Below, in pieces: positions 6,942 to 14,829 of a DNA stretch of 57,535 nucleotides. The notes beneath the pieces are model-generated. The model made no database searches. It was not told the DNA's origin and saw only the letters and a list, made by a program, of their open reading frames with translations. Position 1 is the stretch's first letter. Every line of letters begins with the position of its first letter. The stretch comes from an uncultured Gemmiger sp. (GTDB lineage: Bacteria > Bacillota > Clostridia > Oscillospirales > Ruminococcaceae): positions 1-57,535 of the forward strand of contig NZ_CAKTFU010000018.1 of the NCBI RefSeq assembly GCF_934561205.1. The letters run 5' to 3'. The position numbers and the translations under genes were made by a program.

Positions 6942-8219
6942 TTAGGTATACAGCGGGAACATCATCGGCAGCACAAGGATGGACATAACACAGAGCAGCG
7001 CCGCCAAGGGTGTGCCGCATTTTAAGTAGTCCTTCAGCTTATATCCGCCCGGCTCGATGATCATGATCTGGCAGGGCGCGGCCATCGGGGTCATAATGGA
7101 AATGCAGCTGGCGGTGATAACCCCCACCACGGCAGCGCGCGGGTCAAGCCCCATCTTAAGGCAGGCAGATGTGACGAGAGGAATAAAAATCGTCAGCGTG
7201 GCAAGGTTCGACATGACCTGCGTCAGCACGAACGGCACAAGGAAGAATACCGCCATGATCAAGTAGGTATTCGTCGTACCGCCCAGGATTTTGATCATCC
7301 AGTCCGCCACAACGTCGCCGGCGCCTGTTTTCTGGATGGCATCGGACAGCGCCAGCACACCCGCAAACAGGAAGATCGTCGGCTGGTGGATGGACGCCAG
7401 CGCCTCCTTCTCGCTCAGCACGCCCGTCAGCACGAGCAGCACTGCGCCAAGGCAGGCGGTCAGGTACATTTTGATGCCGATGACATTTTCCAGCAGCATC
7501 AGGGCAATCGTTGCCAGAACGATGATCATAGCCAGCTTTTGCTTGGCGGGGCTGATTTTTTCGCTGCCGGTCTGCCCCGATGCACCATCCGAGAATTTCC
7601 CGTTCGGAATATCGGGCATGAGCTTGTGGCCGACAAAGGTCATGTACAAAATCGCTGTTGCCAGCATCGGGATGCGCGCCACGGTAAAATCCCAGACGTG
7701 CAGCGGGTTGGGCGCACCGGCTTTCATCATAACGTCGTTCCACGCCATATTGCTGGCGCCCTGCCCCATAAAGGTCATCTGGGTGGCAATGTTGGCGCAC
7801 GCCATCGCCGGGTACAGCAGCTTGCTGCGGCTGGTGCCGATGTCGTTGGCAATGCCCACCAGCAGCGGGATCATAATGGCTGCCGTTGCCGTGGCGCTGG
7901 TGATGGCACCCAAAAACGCCGCCGCTGCGCAGGACAGAAAAATCAGCATCCGCTGGTTGTCCTTGCAGCGCACAACAAGGCTCTGCGCCTTGTCAATGAG
8001 GACGGTTTTCGTCAGCCCTGCACCAATGACAAACATCGCCACAAACATAACGACGTTCGTGTTGATAAACCCGCCGAACGCCTCGGCAGGGGTCATTACG
8101 CCCGTTAAAATCAGCGCCAGAATGATGCCGGACGAGATGACGGCAAACGGGATTTTGCCGCTGACAAACGCAAGGATCGTTGCCAGCAGAATGAGCAGAG
8201 TGATCTCCAATGGGGTCAT
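6942..8219 (-). CDS. SLC13/DASS-type anion permease with altered SNT motifs
   Basis: 425 residues from ATG 8219, chosen for GGGAGGAATTCT before it. About 11 hydrophobic segments in two similar halves mark the ion-transporter superfamily that carries di- and tricarboxylates. Canonical DASS carriers have a Ser-Asn-Thr motif in each hairpin. Here the first reads ITSATATAAIMIP and the second MSNLATLTIFIP, whereas the paralogue at 9891-11165 keeps LSNTGSAAVLIP and MSNTATTALMVP. Substrate or coupling ion may therefore differ. It is the last gene after the hydro-lyase subunits. A C4-dicarboxylate or tartrate substrate is inferred from context. Confidence 0.75.
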   Translation of the reverse strand: MTPLEITLLILLATILAFVSGKIPFAVISSGIILALILTGVMTPAEAFGGFINTNVVMFVAMFVIGAGLTKTVLIDKAQSLVVRCKDNQRMLIFLSCAAAAFLGAITSATATAAIMIPLLVGIANDIGTSRSKLLYPAMACANIATQMTFMGQGASNMAWNDVMMKAGAPNPLHVWDFTVARIPMLATAILYMTFVGHKLMPDIPNGKFSDGASGQTGSEKISPAKQKLAMIIVLATIALMLLENVIGIKMYLTACLGAVLLVLTGVLSEKEALASIHQPTIFLFAGVLALSDAIQKTGAGDVVADWMIKILGGTTNTYLIMAVFFLVPFVLTQVMSNLATLTIFIPLVTSACLKMGLDPRAAVVGVITASCISIMTPMAAPCQIMIIEPGGYKLKDYLKCGTPLAALLCVMSILVLPMMFPLYT

Positions 8220-8240
8220 AGAATTCCTCCCGGAAAGACA

Positions 8241-8277
8241 AAGGGACGCCCCGCACGAATGCGAAGCGCCCCTTTGT
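8241..8277 (-). terminator. Intercistronic hairpin before the second permease
   Basis: In the 95-bp gap between the beta subunit and the second permease, CAAAGGGGCGC pairs with GCGTCCCTTTG with one A-C mismatch. A short pyrimidine run follows on the minus strand. It could act as a partial terminator or RNA-stability element that lowers expression of the distal carrier. Confidence 0.45.
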
Positions 8278-8314
8278 GCGTTGTTTATGGCTGTATAGAG
8301 AAATGGTGAATGGC

Positions 8315-8947
8315 TTATTTGATGAAGCTGACGTGCTTGCAGATCTCCTCGATGGCAGCGTCTTTCTTCTTGTTGAAGTCGACCTTGTTCTTCTCGAACA
8401 GGTTGTCGCCGTTGGCGTCGATGGAAACGATCAGCGGACCAAACTCCTTGACCTTGCAGCACCAGAGCGTTTCGGGCATACCCAGCTCGTCCCAGTGATG
8501 CTCGGCAATGCGCTGTACCTCGGTGGCGGCGACAACGGCGCAGCCGGCGGGGAACACGCAGTGGATGGCGCCGAACTCCTTGCAGGCGCGCTCGGTGTTG
8601 GGGCCCATGCCGCCCTTGCCCACGATGACGCGGACACCGGTGTGCTGGGTGAACTCATACTCGAACTTCTCCATGCGCATCGAGGTGGTGGGACCGACAG
8701 AAACCATCTCGTAGGCATCGTCCTGGCCCTGAATGGGGCGGACAATGGGACCTGCGTGGAAGATGGCCTTGTTGCGGATGTCGTAGGGCAGCTCACGACC
8801 GCCCTCGACCAGGCGGCGGTGCGCCACGTCACGGCAGGTCATAAGATCGCCGTCGAGATACACGATGTCACCAATTTTGATGTCAGCCAGATCTTCGGCG
8901 CTGACAGGCGTGACCAAAACCTTTTTACCGTCTCTGATTTCTACCAT
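8315..8947 (-). CDS. ttdB: Fe-S hydro-lyase beta subunit (tartrate dehydratase / class I fumarase)
   Basis: 210 residues, the length expected of the TtdB-like subunit (Fe-S hydro-lyase, tartrate/fumarate beta region). Recognisable stretches are [40 protein letters not shown] and VIVGKGGMG. With the alpha subunit it dehydrates L(+)-tartrate to oxaloacetate, or interconverts malate and fumarate. Sequence alone does not separate these. Its ATG overlaps the alpha-subunit stop codon (TAATG), so translation is coupled. The symbol follows the E. coli ttdA-ttdB-ttdT order and is provisional. Confidence 0.8.
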   Translation of the reverse strand: MVEIRDGKKVLVTPVSAEDLADIKIGDIVYLDGDLMTCRDVAHRRLVEGGRELPYDIRNKAIFHAGPIVRPIQGQDDAYEMVSVGPTTSMRMEKFEYEFTQHTGVRVIVGKGGMGPNTERACKEFGAIHCVFPAGCAVVAATEVQRIAEHHWDELGMPETLWCCKVKEFGPLIVSIDANGDNLFEKNKVDFNKKKDAAIEEICKHVSFIK

Positions 8948-9846
8948 TACAGTTGCACCCCCGAATGAGTCGTTACAGTTGCGTTCAAGTCTTTGTCAAA
9001 TACAACGTGACCGCGGCGGTGGCTCCAGCAGCCAACGTTGACGGCAACGCCGATGGTGGACGGATGGCGGGCGGTGTTCTCGATATGCACACCCATGACG
9101 GAGTTCTTACCGCTCATGCCCTGAGGTCCCAGACCGATGGAGTTGATGCCGTCCTCCAGCAGCTTCTCCATCTCGGCAGCGCGCGGGTTGGGGTTGTGGC
9201 TGCCCAAGGGGCGCATCAGCGCCTTCTTGGAGAGCAGCGCGGCGGTTTCCACGCTGGTAGCCACGCCGACACCGACGAGCAGCGGGGGGCAGGCGTTCAG
9301 ACCGTAGCTGGTCATCTGGTCCAGAACGAACTTGGTCACGCCCTCGTAGCCCATGCCCGGCATCAGCACCATCGCCTTGCCCGGCAGCGTGCAGCCGCCG
9401 CCTGCCATGTAGGTGTAGATCTCGCAGTGGTCGTCATCGGGCACGATGTCCCAGAAAACGGTGGGCGTGCCCTTGCCGACGTTGCGCTTGGTGTTCACTT
9501 CGTCGAAGGTTTCCACGCTGTTGTGGCGCAGGGGCGCGGCGAAGGTAGCGCGGACGACGGCCTCCTTCAGCAGAGCCTCCAGCTCACCCATCAGCGGGAA
9601 GTTGACGCCGCACTTTACCCAGAACTGCAGCACACCGGTGTCCTGGCAGCAGGGGCGGTTCAGGTCAACCGCCAGCTTCTGGTTGCGCGCCATCGTGTCA
9701 TAGATGGCGGTTGCCAGCGGGGTGGTTTCCTGCCGGCGCAGCTCCTGCAGCTTAGCCTCGACATCGTCGGGCAGCTTCTTGCCGACATAGGCGACGAATT
9801 TCGCCATCTTGTCGGTCATGAGTTCAACACTTTGCTCTTTGGTCAT
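8947..9846 (-). CDS. ttdA: Fe-S hydro-lyase alpha subunit (tartrate dehydratase / class I fumarase)
   Basis: 299 residues, close to TtdA length. The start at 9846 has AGGAGGC upstream. Candidate ligands of the oxygen-sensitive 4Fe-4S cluster are the cysteines in [19 protein letters not shown] and [10 protein letters not shown], the three expected in this family. It lies 44 bp after the first permease and overlaps the beta-subunit gene by one base. The two-subunit arrangement and flanking dicarboxylate carriers favour fermentation of tartrate or malate/fumarate over a housekeeping TCA role. Confidence 0.85.
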   Translation of the reverse strand: MTKEQSVELMTDKMAKFVAYVGKKLPDDVEAKLQELRRQETTPLATAIYDTMARNQKLAVDLNRPCCQDTGVLQFWVKCGVNFPLMGELEALLKEAVVRATFAAPLRHNSVETFDEVNTKRNVGKGTPTVFWDIVPDDDHCEIYTYMAGGGCTLPGKAMVLMPGMGYEGVTKFVLDQMTSYGLNACPPLLVGVGVATSVETAALLSKKALMRPLGSHNPNPRAAEMEKLLEDGINSIGLGPQGMSGKNSVMGVHIENTARHPSTIGVAVNVGCWSHRRGHVVFDKDLNATVTTHSGVQL

Positions 9847-9890
9847 GATTGGATGCCTCCTATGTAAATTTCAAATGTTTGTTTGTGGAA

Positions 9891-11165
9891 TCATGCGGGG
9901 AAGAACGGATACGCTACCGGCAGGATCACCATGCAGATGATAAAGCTGACGAGGATCAGCGGCAGACCTGCCTTGACGTAGTCGGTAAATTTGTAGCCGC
10001 CAATACCGACGACCATCGTGTTGGCGGGCATACCGATCGGCGTTGCGTAGGCACAGCTGCCTGCAATGACCGTGGCAATGACCACCGCGCGGGGGTCTGC
10101 GCCCAGGCCCTGCGCCAGCGACACCGCGATGGGAACCATCAGCGCCGTGGTGGCGGTGTTGGACATAAAGTTGGTCATTGTGCAGGTGATGACAAAGATG
10201 ACGACCAGCAGGATCAGCGGGTGGACTTCGTTGCCCATAGCGCCGATCAGCGTATCCGCAATCAGGCTGCCCGCGCCGGTATGTTCCAGCGCCGTTGCCA
10301 GTGCCAGCGAACCGCCAAAAAGGAACACGGTCTTGAGGTCGATGGACTTCAGTGCCTCTTTTTCGCTGATGACACCGGTCAGGATCAGAATGATGGCGCC
10401 AACCGATGCGGAAACCTGCAGCTTGATGCCGATCTGCTTTTCAAACACCATCGCAAGAATGGCGATGACCAGCACAGCCAGCGACATATACTGCTTCCAC
10501 TTGGGAACGTCGGAGTAATCTTTGACAGCGAACTGGTCGTCCTCCAGCGATGCCGCGCCGCTGTTTTTGGGCAGCAGCTTGTAGCCGAACAGGGCGAAGT
10601 AGAGGATGCCCGCCAGGAGCATAGGACCGCCGACGATCAGGTACTCAAAAAAGCTCGTTTCGATGCCCAGCTCGTTCAGGGCGCTGACGCCCATCAGGTT
10701 GCCCGGCGCACCGATGATGGAGATGTTGCCGCCCAGTGCCGCCGCAAAAACCAGCGGCATCAGCAGGTGGCTGCGGCTGTAACCGCTCTCGGCTGCAATG
10801 CCGACTACCACAGGAATGAGTACGGCCGCGCTGCCCGTGTTGGACAGGAACCCGGACATAAGACCGGTGATGACCATGATGGCGATGATGAGCTGACGCT
10901 CCGATTTGGCGAACTTGGTGACCAGACCGCCGATTTTGTTGGCCATACCGGTTTCAAACAGCGCCTGCCCAACCACAAACATGGCCACGCAGAGGATGAC
11001 ATTGGAATCGACGTACCCGGCGAACGCCTGTTTGGGTTCAAGGACGCCGGTCACGCACAGACCCACGGAAACGATCGTGGCTGTCAGGCCCAGAGGAATC
11101 TTTTCCAGCACGAACATAATGACTGCGAATGCCAGAAAGCAGAGGGTGATAACTGTGGGACTCAC
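9891..11165 (-). CDS. SLC13/DASS dicarboxylate carrier, canonical SNT motifs
   Basis: 424 residues from GTG 11165, chosen because AAGGAGGC lies just before it; the longer open frame upstream runs into the promoter. There are about 11-12 membrane segments. Both SNT motifs are intact (LSNTGSAAVLIPVVVG and MSNTATTALMVPIAVS), as in CitT/TtdT and bacterial Na+-dicarboxylate carriers. It is the first gene of the operon, followed by the two hydro-lyase subunits and the divergent paralogue. The likely role is tartrate/succinate or fumarate/succinate exchange, or Na+-coupled uptake. Confidence 0.8.
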   Translation of the reverse strand: MSPTVITLCFLAFAVIMFVLEKIPLGLTATIVSVGLCVTGVLEPKQAFAGYVDSNVILCVAMFVVGQALFETGMANKIGGLVTKFAKSERQLIIAIMVITGLMSGFLSNTGSAAVLIPVVVGIAAESGYSRSHLLMPLVFAAALGGNISIIGAPGNLMGVSALNELGIETSFFEYLIVGGPMLLAGILYFALFGYKLLPKNSGAASLEDDQFAVKDYSDVPKWKQYMSLAVLVIAILAMVFEKQIGIKLQVSASVGAIILILTGVISEKEALKSIDLKTVFLFGGSLALATALEHTGAGSLIADTLIGAMGNEVHPLILLVVIFVITCTMTNFMSNTATTALMVPIAVSLAQGLGADPRAVVIATVIAGSCAYATPIGMPANTMVVGIGGYKFTDYVKAGLPLILVSFIICMVILPVAYPFFPA

Positions 11166-11199
11166 TGGATGTTGCCTCCTTTTTGTTTTGATATTTAAT

Positions 11200-11211
11200 A
11201 TTGTATCCAAT
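11200..11211. promoter_or_regulatory. FadR-type operator, site 1
   Basis: ATTGTATCCAAT, a near-perfect palindrome, lies 35 bp upstream of the first gene of the dicarboxylate operon. The identical 12-mer recurs at 11369-11380, and a close variant lies before the regulator operon at 13294-13305. Confidence 0.65.
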
Positions 11212-11368
11212 TCGTGGGGAAATCTATCACCCGGATAGGCCCATGTCCGGGTTTTCACGGGGCGGTCGTTCCGGCTGCCCCGATGGATACGCGGTTTGCG
11301 GCAGCAAGGAGAGGAGGTCTGCCGCAAACCTATCTGTGAAACGCCGAGAGTGATAATTGATTTATGAT

Positions 11369-11380
11369 ATTGTATCCAAT
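11369..11380. promoter_or_regulatory. FadR-type operator, site 2
   Basis: This is identical to site 1 (ATTGTATCCAAT) and lies about 200 bp upstream of the operon's start codon, in AT-rich sequence likely to hold the promoter. Confidence 0.65.
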
Positions 11381-11554
11381 CGACAACCAGAGAATACACC
11401 CAATGACCGAAAATGTCAATAGGGTGTTTTGAAGTTTGTAGAAACTGCAAATTTTGTGGCAGCTGATTTGTGCAGAGTGAACAATGCAAGCGCACTTTAC
11501 ACCCTTGTAGTAGCGTGGTAATTCTAAAGCTTTACTTTTCGTTTTAATGGGCTG

Positions 11555-11965
11555 GTAGGGGCGGGGCACGCCCCGCCCGCGACCATATACTATAATGAAT
11601 AGAATGGGTTGGCTTGTAGGCACGGCTACTATGCCGCCCGCCGCAGCCGTCCCGACAATGCGATATAACGCGTAAACCGCACGGGACGCATATATGCGTC
11701 CCCCAGGCTGTCGAAAAACCTTATTTGACCTTATGCACCCTTTGCAACCTTTCGGTTGGTTTGTAGGGAACGGTCTCGACCGTTCCGTGCTGCCTTGCCA
11801 AAAGCACGACACAGCGAGAAAACCGCGCGCCCTTCGGCGCGATTTTATGCGCTGCGCGCGGCCAGATGCGCGGATGGGTCAAGACCCATCCCTACAAATG
11901 TCCCGGAAACGGACTTTTTCTACAAGCTGCGGGACGCATATATGCGTCCCCTACAAACCTGCCGA
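11555..11965. repeat. Intergenic palindrome cluster 1, includes family B repeat copy 2
   Basis: This non-coding stretch holds at least five short perfect or near-perfect palindromes joined by a common GTAGG / CCTACAAA edge. They include GGGCGGGG/CCCCGCCC (11559-11578), GGGACGCATATATGCGTCCC (11683-11702 and again near 11931-11950), GGAACGGTC/GACCGTTCC and GGATGGGTC/GACCCATCC. The 224-bp family B repeat occupies 11705-11928. Frames across it, such as the minus-strand one from 11330 to 11812, are spurious. Relatives lie at 49381-49690 and 53573-54070. Confidence 0.8.
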
Positions 11966-12031
11966 AAAAGGTGAAGCTTTAATTTTAACAGACTAGTAAG
12001 GGCGAACATCCGGTTTTCCTTACGCCGTCAA

Positions 12032-12688
12032 TCACTCCGCCTTCAAATGCGTCAGCACATTCTCCAAGCTGCGCAGGATGTGGGATTCCATCAAATTGCC
12101 CGCCAGCACCTCATCGCGGGCTTTCAGCGCGTCCAGAATCTTGTAATGCTCGTTCATACTGATTTCAGCGTAGTGCTCCTGCGTGACCTTGTGACCCATG
12201 GACAGACCGTTCCACAGACTCGACAGCAGTTCTTTCATGGCGTCGTTGTCGGCTGCAGTCCAGATCGCCATGTGGAACGCCTGGTTCTGCGCGCTGTAGC
12301 CCGCGCTGTCATTCTGCGCCAGCGCGGACGCTGCCTGTATGTAGGCCAGCTTGATGGGGTCAATGTCTGCCTTTTTGCGGCATACCAATACCACGGCGGC
12401 GCGTTCCAGCGCAGCGCGGGTCTCGTAGTGGTCGCGCAGGCGCTTCTCGTTCATGCCCAGCACGATGGCGCCGCGGTTGGGGCGCAGCTCGATCAGTCCC
12501 TCCCGCGCCAGCATCTGGAATGCCTCGCGGATCGGCGTAGACGACACGCCCAGCTGGGCGGCGGTGCCCTTCAGGGTCAGTTCTTCGCCCTCGGCAAACT
12601 GGTGACTTAAAATAGCTTCCCGCAGTGCCGCCGCCACACGGTCGCGGGCGGGCAGCATCTGGATGGGATTCAATGGCGCAAGGCTCAT
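12032..12688 (-). CDS. GntR-family regulator, FadR subfamily (FCD domain), copy 1
   Basis: 218 residues. The winged helix-turn-helix (about 10-75) contains LREAILSHQFAEGEELTLKG, LGVSSTPIREAFQMLAREGL and PNRGAIV. An all-helical FCD effector domain follows (about 85-215), which in this family binds small carboxylates through a metal. Its ATG overlaps the stop of the upstream FCD regulator (ATGA). The two regulators are likely to control the dicarboxylate operon through the ATTGTATCCAAT sites. Confidence 0.85.
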   Translation of the reverse strand: MSLAPLNPIQMLPARDRVAAALREAILSHQFAEGEELTLKGTAAQLGVSSTPIREAFQMLAREGLIELRPNRGAIVLGMNEKRLRDHYETRAALERAAVVLVCRKKADIDPIKLAYIQAASALAQNDSAGYSAQNQAFHMAIWTAADNDAMKELLSSLWNGLSMGHKVTQEHYAEISMNEHYKILDALKARDEVLAGNLMESHILRSLENVLTHLKAE

Positions 12689-13263
12689 ACGACAAGCTCC
12701 TTTGCGGTCTGTTCGGTCAGATCATCATAGTAACGGCGGATGTGCGGCGCGGTATCCTGCCCCGCCGTGAATGCCTCGGCAATGGCGCGGTTGCGCTCGG
12801 TCAGTGCGGCGGGTTCAGCCGCCCCCAGCGCCTGCGCGGCGTCCAACAGCCCTTGCCGTTGGGTAAAAAAGCGTTGATACAGCGTCGGATTGTTCAGTAC
12901 CTCGGCGGCTGCCAAATGGAACTCCGCATCACATGCCGGGTCGGGCAGCCCCTTTTCCCGCAGGGCGGTGTCTGCCAGCGCGAACAACTCGCACTCCATA
13001 GCCGCCAGCACGGCAAAGCTCTGCCGCAGACGCGCGGCGGTCACCCCCACCACCCGCACATGGCGGTTGGGCAGGCGCTCCAGCAGCCCCTCGTTTTGCA
13101 GCTGCTGCATCGCCTCGCGCACCGGCAACCGGCTGATACCCAGCTGCGCGGCAATATCCTCCTGCCGCAGCTCGGCACCATCCGGCAGTTCACCCGCGTA
13201 TATTTCCCGCCGCAGCGCCGCGGCAGCTTGGTCCTTTAAGGAAACAAGAGAAACACTTTTCAT
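12685..13263 (-). CDS. GntR-family regulator, FadR subfamily (FCD domain), copy 2
   Basis: 192 residues from ATG 13263, chosen for the GGAGGC site before it. The HTH region reads ALRREIYAGELPDGAELRQ, LGISRLPVREAMQQLQNEGLL and PNRHVRVV. The C-terminal FCD domain is shorter than usual. It is the first gene of a two-regulator operon, and an operator-like palindrome lies 31 bp upstream of its start. Two different FCD regulators in one operon is unusual and suggests either two effectors or a heterodimer. Confidence 0.8.
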   Translation of the reverse strand: MKSVSLVSLKDQAAAALRREIYAGELPDGAELRQEDIAAQLGISRLPVREAMQQLQNEGLLERLPNRHVRVVGVTAARLRQSFAVLAAMECELFALADTALREKGLPDPACDAEFHLAAAEVLNNPTLYQRFFTQRQGLLDAAQALGAAEPAALTERNRAIAEAFTAGQDTAPHIRRYYDDLTEQTAKELVV

Positions 13264-13293
13264 CAAGCGCCTCCATATTTGTTGTTTGTTAAT

Positions 13294-13305
13294 ATTGTAT
13301 ACAAA
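13294..13305. promoter_or_regulatory. FadR-type operator, site 3 (regulator operon)
   Basis: ATTGTATACAAA differs by two bases from the two sites before the dicarboxylate operon. It lies 31-42 bp upstream of the regulator pair, consistent with autoregulation. Confidence 0.65.
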
Positions 13306-13370
13306 ATCATCCGTTGCGTCAAGTGGCAAGGATCGTATTCTATGTTTCTGCTTTTATGCCCCTCCATGCC

Positions 13371-13397
13371 TGACCACCATTTGACCACTACTGTGCA
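13371..13397. repeat. Family A intergenic repeat, partial copy
   Basis: TGACCACCATTTGACCACTA plus seven more bases match the repeat at 886-920 and, less closely, the one at 33612-33641. The second (terminator) half of the family is missing here, although an imperfect hairpin remains up to about 13420. Confidence 0.6.
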
Positions 13398-13427
13398 TGG
13401 GATTTTCCCTGTACAGCAGCGCATTTT

Positions 13428-14822
13428 TTAGGGAGCGATGGCCTCCGCGTAGGGCGACCATGCGTAGTTCAGGCAGTAGGCGGTGTAACTTGCGGCGGGC
13501 ACGCGGATACGGCAGAACACGGGCGCGCCGTCGAGCAGGGCCTGCCCCACGGAAAGCCGCGCGGGGTCCGGCTGGGTCAGCGTGATTTCCTGCAGCGCAG
13601 AGCATTGGGCGAAAAGTCCATCCGAGAGCGCCGTGACATTTTGCTGTATCGTCAGTTTTTCCAGCATACCGCATCCCGCAAACGTATCTGGGGTCAGCGC
13701 CGTCACAGGTCGGCCGTCCACCTCTCCCGGAACCGTCAAGGTGCGGCGACTACGTCCCGCCGCATTGACGACAAGACGGCTGCTTTCCCATGTAAAATAC
13801 GCAGCATCGCTGTTATCTGCGGCTTTTGTGTCGGTCTGCATCCGATGCGCGGGCATGGCGGGCAGCGCGATTTCCGTTACCGAGGTATCCCCCAGCATTG
13901 CTTTCAGGTCGCGGATAAACTGCCGCGTGAACACAGTCTTACCGTCGGCGTTCAGATGGAAATTTGTATCGTAAAACCACCCGGCATCCATCACACAGGT
14001 GTGCGGATCACCCGCCAACAGAGCGGTGATCTGCGTCTGCAAAAAGTCCGCGTAGGCGTCTATATTGTCGGCGTTTTCCACTGCGGCGGCGTTCATCGGC
14101 GGGAAGTGGTAGTAGACCGTCGCGCCGATTTTTTCAGCTTTCGCCGTGTAGTCGTTCAATGCGGCGCAGAAATCGGCGTCCGGCATCGCATTGTCAAAGC
14201 GTATCGGCATCGTCGGGTCGTAGCCATCGGGCATCGTATTGGCGCTGCATAGCGGGTTTACCACATCGCCCGCCGTGTTGAAAGAACTGCAGCGGTACAC
14301 GCCGTCGGGTTCCGGCGCACCCGTCAAAAAATAACGAAACTTCGTCCCCGCAAACTGCGGAAACGCCCCCAGCATGGGGCCGAAATCCCGTGCGTGCAGG
14401 CAGCCCAGCGCCGAGAAATCGCCGTCGACAGCCTGCCAGAGAGACTCAACGCCGATGGTATCGGAAAGCGCCTGGCGCTGCTGCTCCGGCATGACGACAA
14501 CAAGGTCTCCCGGTCGCAGTTCATCTATGGACAAATCGAGCATGACCCGCGTGCCGAGTGCTGCGTACAGGCCAAAATTAACGGGCTGATAGTCAGGCAG
14601 TTCCCGGCTCAGCAGGGCGCTGTCAACGCCGAACGCAACCGCGCTGCCGCCCACAAGAATAAGACGCGGTTTATCACTTTCCGCGGCCAGCAGGGCACGC
14701 TTGGCGGGCAGTTCCCCCACAAACGTGTTGCCGTACTGCGCGGGCAGGGCAAAGCCCCACACCGCCAAAATCAGCGGTATGGCGAGGAAAACACCAAGCA
14801 TAACTGCAATAAGTTTCTTCAT
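13428..14822 (-). CDS. SGNH/AlgX-DltD-like O-acetylation protein with C-terminal BspA-type LRR
   Basis: 464 residues. An N-terminal signal anchor (about 4-25) is followed by an SGNH-like domain with LILVGGSAVAFG (candidate Ser60) and a late NFHLNADG segment near residue 298 (candidate His). The last ~110 residues form BspA/LRR_5-type repeats (LTPDTFAGCGMLEKLTI, then LSDGLFAQCSALQEITL). By analogy with AlgJ/AlgX and PatB it would act outside the membrane, moving acyl groups received from the MBOAT partner onto a glycan. The gene starts 7 bp after MBOAT with a poor ribosome site, so coupled translation is likely. The LRR fusion is unusual. Confidence 0.7.
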   Translation of the reverse strand: MKKLIAVMLGVFLAIPLILAVWGFALPAQYGNTFVGELPAKRALLAAESDKPRLILVGGSAVAFGVDSALLSRELPDYQPVNFGLYAALGTRVMLDLSIDELRPGDLVVVMPEQQRQALSDTIGVESLWQAVDGDFSALGCLHARDFGPMLGAFPQFAGTKFRYFLTGAPEPDGVYRCSSFNTAGDVVNPLCSANTMPDGYDPTMPIRFDNAMPDADFCAALNDYTAKAEKIGATVYYHFPPMNAAAVENADNIDAYADFLQTQITALLAGDPHTCVMDAGWFYDTNFHLNADGKTVFTRQFIRDLKAMLGDTSVTEIALPAMPAHRMQTDTKAADNSDAAYFTWESSRLVVNAAGRSRRTLTVPGEVDGRPVTALTPDTFAGCGMLEKLTIQQNVTALSDGLFAQCSALQEITLTQPDPARLSVGQALLDGAPVFCRIRVPAASYTAYCLNYAWSPYAEAIAP

Positions 14823-14829
14823 GGTTTCG

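Noticed and set aside
11330..11812. Minus-strand 160-codon frame across the repeat cluster
   Set aside because: It runs through palindromes and the family B repeat and is not conserved in the other repeat copies.
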